A DNA stretch of 6,736 bases, taken from assembly GCA_030594925.1 (NCBI GenBank), contig JAUVEG010000072.1, positions 1-6,736 on the forward strand, in the 5' to 3' direction. The notes under the pieces are model-generated. The model did no database searches, was not told the DNA's origin, and was given only the letters and a program-made list of their open reading frames with translations. Every line of letters begins with the position of its first letter. The first letter of the stretch is position 1. This DNA comes from Gammaproteobacteria bacterium. Its GTDB lineage: Bacteria > Pseudomonadota > Gammaproteobacteria > Chromatiales > Chromatiaceae. The translations under genes were made by a program, and so were the position numbers. Shown here piece by piece: positions 1 through 5,953 of this stretch.

Positions 1-36
1 CTGATGTTTTGATTCGTTTTTAAAGATGTGGGTTAC

Positions 37-1083
37 TCACGAGTTACTATAGTTAACCTGAGGTGCTCCATCACCCGCGGTAATCCTGCCGATACGATAA
101 ACGGTTTCACCGGCAGCCTCGAGCAGTGCCGTTGCCTCATCAGCATCGGCTGCCGCAACTGCAACCACCATGCCGATGCCACAGTTGAAAGTGCGCAGCA
201 TTTCACTCTCTTCGACATTGCCATGTTGCTGCAGCCAGTCGAAAACAGCAGGGCGCTGCCAGCTGACGAGATCGATTTCGGCATTGACGCCGTCCGGGAG
301 CACACGCGGCAGGTTTTCCGGCAGGCCGCCGCCGGTGATGTGGGCAAGCGCATGCACAGAAACTTTTTCGATCAGTTCGAGCAGCGGTTTGACATAGATA
401 TGTGTTGGAGCAAGCAGGGCTTCACCCAGTGTTGTATCACCCACCGGTTGATCAAGATCGGCGTCAGCCACTTCAAGAATACGCCGGATGAGGGAGTATC
501 CATTGGAGTGAGGCCCGGAAGAGGCGATCCCCAATAGCACATCTCCCTCTTTGACATGCTCTGCAGTCAATATTTTTGACTTCTCTACGATGCCGACAGC
601 AAAGCCGGCAAGGTCATAATCCCCGCCCTCATACATGCCCGGCATTTCGGCGGTCTCACCGCCAATCAGGGCAGCCCCGGATTGCAGGCATCCCTCTGCA
701 ATTCCGCTGACAACCTGTGTCGCAGCTTCCACATCGAGTTGACCGGTGGCGTAGTAGTCAAGAAAGAAGAGTGGCTGTGCGCCGGCAACAATGATGTCAT
801 TGACACACATGGCGACCAGATCGATGCCGATGGTATCGTGGCGCTGCATCATCATCGCAACTTTCAATTTGGTGCCGACACCGTCGGTGCCGGAGACCAG
901 AACCGGCCGCTGGTATTTTTCAACAGGGAGTTCGAACAGGCCACCGAAACCGCCGATTCCCGTGAGTACACCGGGGCGAAATGTCTGTTTGACGATCGGG
1001 CCGATCTTGTTGACCAGTTGATTGCCCGCATCGATATCGACGCCGGCATCCCGATAGCTGAGAGAGGTTGTTTTGCCAGTCAC
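37..1083 (-). CDS. purM: Phosphoribosylformylglycinamidine cyclo-ligase (AIR synthetase)
   Basis: Cytoplasmic enzyme of de novo purine synthesis that uses ATP to close formylglycinamidine ribonucleotide (FGAM) into aminoimidazole ribonucleotide (AIR). The 348-residue product has the usual family length and reads almost collinearly with E. coli PurM. It starts with the typical [15 protein letters not shown] segment (residues 7-21). It carries the nucleotide-binding [10 protein letters not shown] (65-74), [12 protein letters not shown] (106-117), [11 protein letters not shown] (141-151), GPHSNGYSL (190-198), [16 protein letters not shown] (248-263) and TFNCGIGM (298-305). The start is GTG at 1083: an in-frame stop lies about 13 codons upstream and no ATG intervenes, and E. 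coli PurM begins at the equivalent residue. Only a weak GGA-type ribosome site is visible before it. In many gammaproteobacteria purN follows purM; only 36 bases remain here on that side, so this cannot be seen. The gene is intact. Confidence 0.97.
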   Translation of the reverse strand: MTGKTTSLSYRDAGVDIDAGNQLVNKIGPIVKQTFRPGVLTGIGGFGGLFELPVEKYQRPVLVSGTDGVGTKLKVAMMMQRHDTIGIDLVAMCVNDIIVAGAQPLFFLDYYATGQLDVEAATQVVSGIAEGCLQSGAALIGGETAEMPGMYEGGDYDLAGFAVGIVEKSKILTAEHVKEGDVLLGIASSGPHSNGYSLIRRILEVADADLDQPVGDTTLGEALLAPTHIYVKPLLELIEKVSVHALAHITGGGLPENLPRVLPDGVNAEIDLVSWQRPAVFDWLQQHGNVEESEMLRTFNCGIGMVVAVAAADADEATALLEAAGETVYRIGRITAGDGAPQVNYSNS

Positions 1084-1113
1084 TTGGGTGTCCGATGATG
1101 AAGAGTGGAACTG

Positions 1114-1119
1114 ATTTTA
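1114..1119 (-). promoter_or_regulatory. Possible -10 box for purM
   Basis: On the minus strand the sequence reads TAAAAT about 31 bases upstream of the purM GTG. No good -35 hexamer lies at 16-18 bases spacing; that position falls on the target duplication of the adjacent miniature element (AAGAAA on this strand). Weak call, resting on one hexamer and position only. Confidence 0.2.
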
Positions 1120-1136
1120 GCAGTTTCCAATAGTTG

Positions 1137-1142
1137 TTTCTT
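1137..1142. repeat. Left target-site duplication (TTTCTT)
   Basis: Six bases immediately outside the left 13-bp terminal inverted repeat, identical in sequence and orientation to 1317-1322 outside the right one. This is the expected footprint of insertion. The motif is low in complexity, so chance identity cannot be excluded for this repeat alone. Confidence 0.6.
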
Positions 1143-1316
1143 CGTAACTATTCAGTACCTACTAATTCGTCACTGTTTCCAGGCATATCTTCCGGAAAAC
1201 GCCGTGAATACATCCATGTAGGCTCGAGTCGGCGTCCCTGCCTCCTGCGTTTCCAGCAGACACACCCGAAAACAGTGCCTTGCATGGAATATATATCAAC
1301 AAGCTGAATAGTTACG
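1143..1316. mobile_element. Miniature inverted-repeat element (MITE-like), 174 bp
   Basis: The ends are perfect 13-bp inverted repeats: CGTAACTATTCAG at 1143-1155 and its reverse complement CTGAATAGTTACG at 1304-1316. They are flanked directly by the 6-bp direct repeat TTTCTT (1137-1142 and 1317-1322), as expected of a target-site duplication. Inside lies a second inverted pair, CACTGTTT (1171-1178) with AAACAGTG (1270-1277). There is also a structured core with CGCCG/CGGCG arms (1200-1204, 1230-1234) around a TACAT-CC-ATGTA hairpin. It has no transposase and no credible ORF, so it would need to be mobilised in trans. The core resembles, from memory, intergenic repeats found in many gammaproteobacterial genomes; I cannot confirm copy number. 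It sits between the HugZ-like gene and purM, about 60 bases upstream of the purM start. Confidence 0.75.
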
Positions 1317-1322
1317 TTTCTT
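1317..1322. repeat. Right target-site duplication (TTTCTT)
   Basis: Partner of 1137-1142, directly abutting the right terminal inverted repeat of the miniature element. The remaining stretch to the HugZ-like stop codon (1323-1406) shows no gene and no clear terminator hairpin. Confidence 0.6.
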
Positions 1323-1406
1323 CAAGGAATGTATCCATGGCTATGCGTACGGTTTTGAACATTATCCGGTTGGAATGAATTTATCCTGCATGTGCTGAAG
1401 AGGGGT

Positions 1407-1889
1407 TCATTTCAACCAGGAGCGCAGCTCCTCGCCACTGGCTGTGAATGCCTTGGCAAAGCCCCTGACATAGTTGCCGCGATGGGCTGTGAGAGTGAAG
1501 AGATGAAAGTCCGGCAGGGAGCGCAGCACCTCGATGGTTTTGCCATGGAGATGCTGCATGCGTGTCAGAGCAGCGTCCCATTGTGCCGTGCCGCTCTGCA
1601 GCTCCCTGGCATCACACTGCAGGGTCAGCCGCCGGCGTGCAAACAGGTTGCGGCTGTGCTCTTCAGCTTCAATCCAGAGCAGAGAAATTTTTGGCGAATG
1701 CAACAGGTTTTTAGTGTGTTGAGCCAGTTCGCTGACAAAGATCAGGAAGTTTCCGCTGTCATCCGGTGTATAAGGTGTATAGCTTGCATCCGGATCCCCG
1801 TCAGAGGAGATAGTAGCCAGCACTACGCTTTTGAAATTGTAGCGGAAATCGATCACTTCCTGCGGCAGGTTCGGTTCGCTCTTTCCCAT
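1407..1889 (-). CDS. HugZ/HutZ-like split-barrel protein (PNPOx-like, possible haem-utilisation protein)
   Basis: A 160-residue cytoplasmic protein of the pyridoxamine-5'-phosphate-oxidase-like split beta-barrel fold, closest in motif pattern to the HugZ/HutZ group, some members of which bind or degrade haem. The N-terminal barrel strand SVVLATISSDGDPDASYTPY (21-40) is followed by FLIFVSELAQHTKNL (48-62), ISLLWIEAEE (68-77) and the RRRLTLQCDA strand (86-95). The C-terminal signature FHLFTLTAHRGNYVRGFAKAF (128-148) matches the HugZ-type 'F-x-L-x-P-x-x-G-x-Y-V-x-G-F-G-x-A' pattern, with Ala for the usual Pro and Ala for the usual Gly. It is a single-domain, short form without the longer C-terminal region of Campylobacter HugZ. 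The ATG at 1889 has only a weak GGA site upstream. No haem transporter gene lies nearby, so haem use is inference; a general flavin-binding role is possible. Confidence 0.8.
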   Translation of the reverse strand: MGKSEPNLPQEVIDFRYNFKSVVLATISSDGDPDASYTPYTPDDSGNFLIFVSELAQHTKNLLHSPKISLLWIEAEEHSRNLFARRRLTLQCDARELQSGTAQWDAALTRMQHLHGKTIEVLRSLPDFHLFTLTAHRGNYVRGFAKAFTASGEELRSWLK

Positions 1890-1947
1890 AAGGGTTCCAG
1901 TCGTTGGCGTAAATGTATAAAATCTTCTGGTAAAGATTCGCTATCAT

Positions 1948-2091
1948 TGATTTTGAACTTGTATTAGAATTTATACTCCAACTAAAAATATACGCAAGAT
2001 TATTAAGTGTATTTTGAAAATCAGCGACGCACACGCGTTGTCACTTCCCCAATGAATATTTAAAGAAAATCATATAATTACAGTGATTTTC
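1948..2091. repeat. Recurring 8-mer GAAAATCA in the divergent promoter region
   Basis: The octamer GAAAATCA occurs at 2016-2023 and 2065-2072. Its inverse TGATTTTC occurs at 2084-2091, and a one-mismatch inverse (TGATTTTG) at 1948-1955. The last two exact copies form the dyad listed separately. The region is AT-rich, so some recurrence is expected by chance, but three exact copies in 76 bases suggest a possible regulator-binding box shared by the divergent genes. Confidence 0.35.
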
Positions 2092-2092
2092 T
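2064..2092 (+). promoter_or_regulatory. Promoter -10 (TATAAT) inside a perfect 9-bp dyad; candidate operator
   Basis: A consensus TATAAT lies at 2073-2078, placing transcription start near 2085 and giving a leader of about 20 bases before the ATG at 2106. It is bracketed by a perfect inverted repeat, AGAAAATCA (2064-2072) and TGATTTTCT (2084-2092), with an 11-base spacer and half-site centres 20 bases apart (about two helical turns). Such geometry is typical of a repressor operator overlapping the -10. No good -35 is visible 16-18 bases upstream (2050-2055 reads CAATGA), so the promoter may be weak or activator-dependent. Alternatively, in a longer transcript the arms would form a hairpin just before the ribosome site. 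Confidence 0.5.
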
Positions 2093-2095
2093 CAC

Positions 2096-2101
2096 GAGGA
2101 G
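2096..2101 (+). promoter_or_regulatory. Ribosome-binding site GAGGAG
   Basis: A strong Shine-Dalgarno match four bases before the ATG at 2106, a slightly short spacing. It fixes the start of the L,D-transpeptidase gene and lies immediately downstream of the right arm of the 2064-2092 dyad. Confidence 0.7.
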
Positions 2102-2105
2102 TAGT

Positions 2106-4325
2106 ATGAATCGGTTATTGATTGTTCCTGGTATTGCCCTGTTAGCCGGCGGTTTTTATTATGTTATTTCTGATAGTGACAACTCCGGGGATAGTAGGCC
2201 CGGGGTGTCGATTACCCTCGGAGAGCCGACGCCCATAGGCTCTTCGGAAATCGGAACAACGACGCTTACGGATGCGGTGGAGTTCAAGGTTTTACCGGTT
2301 TCTGACTCCTCAACAGACTCCTCAACAGACTCCTCAACAGACTCCTCAACAGACTCCTCAACTGACTCCTCAACTGACTCTTTAGCTGATGATTCATCGG
2401 AGAATTTGTCAACCGAAGAGAGTCAGGAGGAGCAGGCCGGGGTTGCTGTATCAGACGAGGAGATTTCAGCAGAGCCTGAATTGTCTGTTCAGGACGAGTC
2501 GTCCGGGATGCTCACATCCAGCGACGGTGAAAACCCGAAAGAGGCTCCGGCAGTTGCGGTTGTCGAATCAGAGAGCATCGAGAGAGATCAGCAGTCGCAA
2601 ATATCCGATCTTGTCAAACATGAAATCGTGATTGAATCATCCCTCTATCAGGCGACAAATGCTGCTGGTTTGAGCGCCAACCAGACTGCCCGCATAGGAA
2701 AGGTTTTTGAGTCATATCTCGATGTTGGCAGTGAGTTGCGCAAAGGTGACAAGCTGATCGTTATCCTCGATCCTGCCGCTGGAGAAGCGCAAAACGACGC
2801 AGACCATGTCCACAGGCTTGAATATCATGGCGCCAGGAAAAACCTCGTTATCACTCGCGTGGCGGGGAGTCTGAATGACTATGAGAGTGCAGATAGTGTG
2901 GCAAGCAATGATGAAGCTTCGCTATCGACACCCATATCTTCATCCGCTGCAGTTGTCGAAGAGGCGCATCAGCAGAGAGAGGAGCCTGTTGAGGCCGTCG
3001 TGGAGAGTACCGCGGACAACGAGCCGGTAACGGGCGATATGAAACGCGTCGAAGGCGTTATTTCCGTCTCTTTTTTCAGTGCGGCGAGAGAGGCCGGACT
3101 GAATGCCGGGCAAGTCGAGAAGATCAGTAAAATTCTGACTCCCTATATCAATTTCAACCGTGAGATGCGCAAGGGTGATCGTTTTGTGGTGATGCTGGAT
3201 GGCGGGGAAGTCCACTCCTGCGAATATATCGGCGTCCTCAAGCAAGTGCGTGCAACCAGAGATGGCCAGGGCGCCTACAAGGTGACGGATAAAGCCGGAG
3301 TAGATATTACGGTGGCGAAGAGTGCGGACGTTTCAACCCGGAGACAAGGCGCCAAGAGTGTGCTTCCTGAAGCTACGCAGTCAAAATCCCGGACCCGGGT
3401 GGTCGCCAGCGTAGGGATTAACTCCAGCAGCAACTCCCGGGTGGCGGGCGAACCAGCGGCAAAGGTTGTTCGCAAAGATAAGAGCAAGTCTGCGGTAAAG
3501 GTTGTTCGCAAAGATAAGAGCAAGTCTGCGGCAGAGGTTGTTCGTAAAGCTAAGAGCAAGTCTGCGGCAAAGGTTGTTCGTAATGCTAAGAACAAGCCAC
3601 CTGTAAAGATTGTCCGTACGGAAAAAAACAACTCCCGGCAGGTCAAGCGAATCTCCCCGAAAAGGGGTGAGAAAGGCAATAGCAGTCAGCAAAGCAAAGC
3701 AAAGGGATCTTTCTGGAAAAACTTCATTCATGGCTCCTCTACAGTGGCAGGTGGTAACTGGAAGCCAAAGGATCATAAGCTGGCGAAGGTGTTCGACAAG
3801 GTTGCGGCCTCCGGGAAAGTGGAGAAAAAAGCACTGGTGCGCGCCTTCAAATACTACCAGGAGAACAAAAAATCCTCGGGCCTGGCGCGGACGCATATTG
3901 CGATCGCCGACTATACCAAGCTGGCGACGACCAAACGCCTGCATATTATCAACCTGAATACAGCCGGCATAACTTCGGTGCAGGTTGCACATGGCCGGAA
4001 ATCAGGCCCTATCGGAGGACGCGTCACCTCAACCAGTAATGCGAATGGCTCGCATCAAACCACCAAGGGGTTCTACCGGGTAGGCACCAAAGAGGGGCGC
4101 ACCAGCAAAAAGGGGCTTCCCTATCTCCCGGTGCAGGGTCTTGAATCGGGCAATCGGTTGGTTGGCCTGCCGCCCAGAAAGGGTGGGCGGGATATTATCA
4201 TTCACACTGCCGGATATGTCGCATCAGGCGGGCGCAGCCTGGGTTGCTTCTCTATTCGCCCGCAAGACAAGCGTCTTGTGTTCAACAAGCTGAAAGGCGT
4301 GCTTTTCTATAGCTACGTTGGTTAG
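2106..4325 (+). CDS. Membrane-anchored YkuD_2-type L,D-transpeptidase with two M23-accessory-like modules
   Basis: Predicted 739-residue inner-membrane protein with a large periplasmic part. Residues 3-21 form one hydrophobic segment with no lipobox or clear cleavage site, so an uncleaved anchor is likely. Then come a motif EIGTTTLTDA (48-57), an acidic DSST repeat (67-94) and a further acidic linker to about 170. Two modules follow (about 172-252 and 315-393), each with an SS/SF-L/F-x-A-x-x-A-G-L start and an E-(L/M)-R-K-G-D core, like the domain preceding the catalytic domain in MepM/ShyA/Csd3 endopeptidases. A Lys/Arg-rich repeat (452-511) and FWKNFIHGSST (536-546) lead to a complete catalytic domain (about 570-739). 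That domain has VAHG (His629), IIIHTAGYV (His700) and GRSLGC (Cys714, the expected nucleophile). The residue after Cys is Phe where Pro is common. Family knowledge predicts peptidoglycan cross-linking or modification; actual substrate is unknown. Probable first gene of an operon with the paralogue 84 bases downstream. Confidence 0.85.
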   Translation: MNRLLIVPGIALLAGGFYYVISDSDNSGDSRPGVSITLGEPTPIGSSEIGTTTLTDAVEFKVLPVSDSSTDSSTDSSTDSSTDSSTDSSTDSLADDSSENLSTEESQEEQAGVAVSDEEISAEPELSVQDESSGMLTSSDGENPKEAPAVAVVESESIERDQQSQISDLVKHEIVIESSLYQATNAAGLSANQTARIGKVFESYLDVGSELRKGDKLIVILDPAAGEAQNDADHVHRLEYHGARKNLVITRVAGSLNDYESADSVASNDEASLSTPISSSAAVVEEAHQQREEPVEAVVESTADNEPVTGDMKRVEGVISVSFFSAAREAGLNAGQVEKISKILTPYINFNREMRKGDRFVVMLDGGEVHSCEYIGVLKQVRATRDGQGAYKVTDKAGVDITVAKSADVSTRRQGAKSVLPEATQSKSRTRVVASVGINSSSNSRVAGEPAAKVVRKDKSKSAVKVVRKDKSKSAAEVVRKAKSKSAAKVVRNAKNKPPVKIVRTEKNNSRQVKRISPKRGEKGNSSQQSKAKGSFWKNFIHGSSTVAGGNWKPKDHKLAKVFDKVAASGKVEKKALVRAFKYYQENKKSSGLARTHIAIADYTKLATTKRLHIINLNTAGITSVQVAHGRKSGPIGGRVTSTSNANGSHQTTKGFYRVGTKEGRTSKKGLPYLPVQGLESGNRLVGLPPRKGGRDIIIHTAGYVASGGRSLGCFSIRPQDKRLVFNKLKGVLFYSYVG
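2304..2387 (+). repeat. 12-bp in-frame tandem repeat (DSST)6 plus one degenerate unit
   Basis: Six units of GACTCCTCAAC(A/T) (2304-2375) are followed by a diverged seventh, GACTCTTTAGCT (2376-2387). The first four units are identical; units five and six share an A-to-T change at the last base. Each unit encodes Asp-Ser-Ser-Thr, so gain or loss of units keeps the reading frame and only alters the length of the acidic periplasmic linker. Confidence 0.95.
3459..3638 (+). repeat. 36-bp in-frame tandem repeat encoding a basic linker (about 5 units)
   Basis: Five consecutive 36-base units start at 3459, 3495, 3531, 3567 and 3603. Units one and two are nearly identical (differing at the first codon), and divergence rises steadily to unit five. 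The consensus is A-K-V-V-R-K-x-K-S-K-S-A, giving roughly five positive charges per 12 residues. The gradient of decay suggests recent expansion at the 5' end. It links the second accessory module to the catalytic domain of the L,D-transpeptidase. Confidence 0.93.
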
Positions 4326-4397
4326 CCATTATCTCTCAACAGATTCTCACTCTCTATGCTTTTTTCCTCAACAAATATTGATAAAACATATAGTTAC

Positions 4398-4402
4398 GAA
4401 GA
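4398..4402 (+). promoter_or_regulatory. Ribosome-binding site deciding the start at 4410
   Basis: GAAGA lies seven bases before the ATG at 4410. The earlier in-frame ATG at 4356 has only pyrimidine-rich sequence (CTCACTCTCT) in front of it, and starting there would place a polar 18-residue stretch before the membrane segment, unlike the upstream paralogue. A further ATG at 4422 remains a possible alternative. Confidence 0.55.
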
Positions 4403-4409
4403 TTTCCTC

Positions 4410-5948
4410 ATGAGAAATCGAATGAAGTACTATGTGCTTGTCCCGGTTGCTGTCCTGATGGCCATCGTGGTTTATCTCTTTTTTATCTATGCTCCAGGTT
4501 CATCAACAAACACCAATGACGGATCTTCAGCGACCCGGGCCGTGCTGAAGCAGAGCGACTCCCTCGAAATCGGCGCCACCACGGTTACCGATGCTGCACT
4601 AGCAGAAGAAATTGCGTCAATGGAGAGCATGGTTTTCACAGTAGATGAGGCGACAACGGAAGAGACAGCAGAAGAGGCAGCAGAAGAGGCAGCAGAAGAG
4701 ACTACAGAAGAGACTACAGAAGAGACAGCTCTTGCAGTTGACAATTCAGCACAGGCGCCGATCACTTCAGCGGCAGTTGATGGAAATATCGAAGTGGCAA
4801 TAACTGCAGCTCCGGCGGCGGAGGAAATTGAGGAGTCAATCGGGGATGCATCAACAGAAGATATCACGGTGAAGAGAGTCACCTATGTTTCCACCGACAG
4901 TTTTGATGCTCCTAAGTCTGACGACTCTTCCGCTAACGACAGCAAGGAAACTGCTACGCCACAGGTTGAGAAGATGCAGTCACAAAGCGTCGTGACTGAT
5001 GATCAGAAGCAACCATCAGGCCGCTATATCGAACATCAGGCCGTGATCACGTCATCCCTCTCCCAGGCAACAAGCGATGCCGGTTTGAGTACGAATCAGA
5101 CCGCCCGCATCAGAAAAATCTTCGCGCCCTATCTCGATTCGCGCCGCGAGTTGCGTAAAGGCGACAGACTGACGATTCTGCTCGATCCCGAAGCGGGAAC
5201 AACAGGCAATGACGCTGAACAGTTGCACAGGCTCGAGTTTCATGGCTACAGAAAAAATCTTGTTGCCATCCGCAAAGAGGGTAGTTTGAGTGACTATGAA
5301 GTCAGGGATGCAGATGGAAAACTGCTCGGTGGTAAGGCTCCTGCTGCTTCCGGAGCGGTAGCCCCCGGCCCGGTGGCTTCTGTTGAGCCTGCGCCTGTGG
5401 TCGAGAAATCCCCGCGGGCGATGTCAGTAAAACCTGCGCCGCACAGCACGGCTGACAATGCTGACTCTAAGGGTGGCATGAATCGCATGCAAGCAGTTGT
5501 TACCATATCCCTGTTCAGTGCCGCGAGAGAGGCTGGCCTGAATGTCGGGCAAACCAAAAAACTTGAAGAGATCCTGACCCCATATATCAATTTCAATAAG
5601 GAGGTGCGTAAGGGGGACCATCTTGTGGTAACGCTGAAAGGAGGTGAGATTTACTCCAGCGAATTTAACGGCGCTGTCAAAAAACTGACTGTAGCCAGAG
5701 TTGCCGATGGCGCCTACAGGGTCAAGTTGGGAGAGACTGGAAGCGATACGCTCGACAGCGATGACGCCGGAAGTGCCAAGAGGTCTTATTGGGAAAAATT
5801 GGGTTTTGGTTTCTCTGGCGGCGATGAAAAAATCGATGGTAAAGTCGATGAAAAAATCGATGAAAAAGCCGATGAAAATAGCAGCGCCAAAAAGCCTTTC
5901 TGGAAAAGATTCGGTTTTGGCTCCTCTACAGAAGTAAGTGCTGAGTAG
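4410..5948 (+). CDS. Membrane-anchored paralogue of the upstream L,D-transpeptidase, lacking the catalytic domain
   Basis: Predicted 512-residue single-pass membrane protein with a periplasmic body. The hydrophobic segment spans about residues 6-27. A motif LEIGATTVTDA matches the upstream protein. An acidic repeat (84-107, Glu-Glu-x-x) is followed by two modules (about 209-297 and 357-440) that align with the two modules of the upstream protein far better than with each other. Shared strings include NQTARI, ELRKGD and KNLV in the first and FSAAREAGLN and LTPYINFN in the second. The C-terminus holds two copies of an aromatic motif, YWEKLGFGFS (460-469) and FWKRFGFGSST (497-507), around a DEK-rich repeat, and ends five residues after the second copy. 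No YkuD domain or remnant follows. Known family roles of such modules are murein binding or autoinhibition in M23 enzymes; a regulatory or scaffolding role for the partner transpeptidase is inference. Translation probably starts at 4410, and no terminator is seen in the 84-base gap, so co-transcription is likely. Confidence 0.8.
   Translation: MRNRMKYYVLVPVAVLMAIVVYLFFIYAPGSSTNTNDGSSATRAVLKQSDSLEIGATTVTDAALAEEIASMESMVFTVDEATTEETAEEAAEEAAEETTEETTEETALAVDNSAQAPITSAAVDGNIEVAITAAPAAEEIEESIGDASTEDITVKRVTYVSTDSFDAPKSDDSSANDSKETATPQVEKMQSQSVVTDDQKQPSGRYIEHQAVITSSLSQATSDAGLSTNQTARIRKIFAPYLDSRRELRKGDRLTILLDPEAGTTGNDAEQLHRLEFHGYRKNLVAIRKEGSLSDYEVRDADGKLLGGKAPAASGAVAPGPVASVEPAPVVEKSPRAMSVKPAPHSTADNADSKGGMNRMQAVVTISLFSAAREAGLNVGQTKKLEEILTPYINFNKEVRKGDHLVVTLKGGEIYSSEFNGAVKKLTVARVADGAYRVKLGETGSDTLDSDDAGSAKRSYWEKLGFGFSGGDEKIDGKVDEKIDEKADENSSAKKPFWKRFGFGSSTEVSAE
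4659..4730 (+). repeat. 12-bp in-frame tandem repeat encoding (EEx x)6
   Basis: Six 12-base units beginning GAAGAG at 4659, 4671, 4683, 4695, 4707 and 4719. They encode EETA, EEAA, EEAA, EETT, EETT, EETA. Units two and three are identical, as are four and five, pointing to stepwise duplication. It occupies the same place (between membrane anchor and first module) as the DSST repeat of the upstream paralogue, with unrelated sequence. Confidence 0.93.
5823..5882 (+). repeat. 12-bp in-frame tandem repeat encoding DEKI/DEKA units
   Basis: Five 12-base units starting GATG at 5823, 5835, 5847, 5859 and 5871 encode DEKI, DGKV, DEKI, DEKA and DENS. They form a short charged linker between the two aromatic FGFGS motifs near the C-terminus of the catalytic-domain-less paralogue. 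Confidence 0.88.
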
Positions 5949-5953
5949 CGAGG

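Noticed and set aside
1..36. Possible start of another gene (such as purN) after purM
   Set aside because: Only 36 bases remain and no start codon with a ribosome site in the right orientation can be supported.
28..537. A 169-codon plus-strand ORF and a longer plus-strand ORF at 682-1098 opposite purM
   Set aside because: They lie antisense to an unmistakable, full-length purM, have no recognisable domain, and arise from codon bias on the coding strand.
1143..1316. Short reading frames within the miniature element
   Set aside because: No start with a ribosome site and no open frame of useful length; the structure is explained by inverted repeats.
1392..1967. A 191-codon plus-strand ORF spanning the HugZ-like gene
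   Set aside because: The opposite strand has a clear family signature and natural length; this ORF has no domain and ends in the AT-rich promoter region.
2304..2387. Tandem 12-bp repeats as a CRISPR-like array
   Set aside because: There are no spacers, units are contiguous and in frame inside a long CDS; the same holds for 4659-4730, 3459-3638 and 5823-5882.
3275..3992. Minus-strand ORFs opposite the basic repeat (134 and 203 codons)
   Set aside because: They are mirror images of the in-frame 36-bp repeat and have low-complexity content with no independent support.
4390..4398. ATAGTTACG, matching nine bases of the miniature element's terminal repeat
   Set aside because: Only nine of 13 bases match, no partner end or target duplication lies nearby, and the sequence overlaps the ribosome site region; probably chance.
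4356..4409. Earlier ATG for the second paralogue (530-residue version)
   Set aside because: No Shine-Dalgarno sequence before 4356, and the added polar residues precede the membrane segment; 4410 has a GAAGA site at proper spacing.
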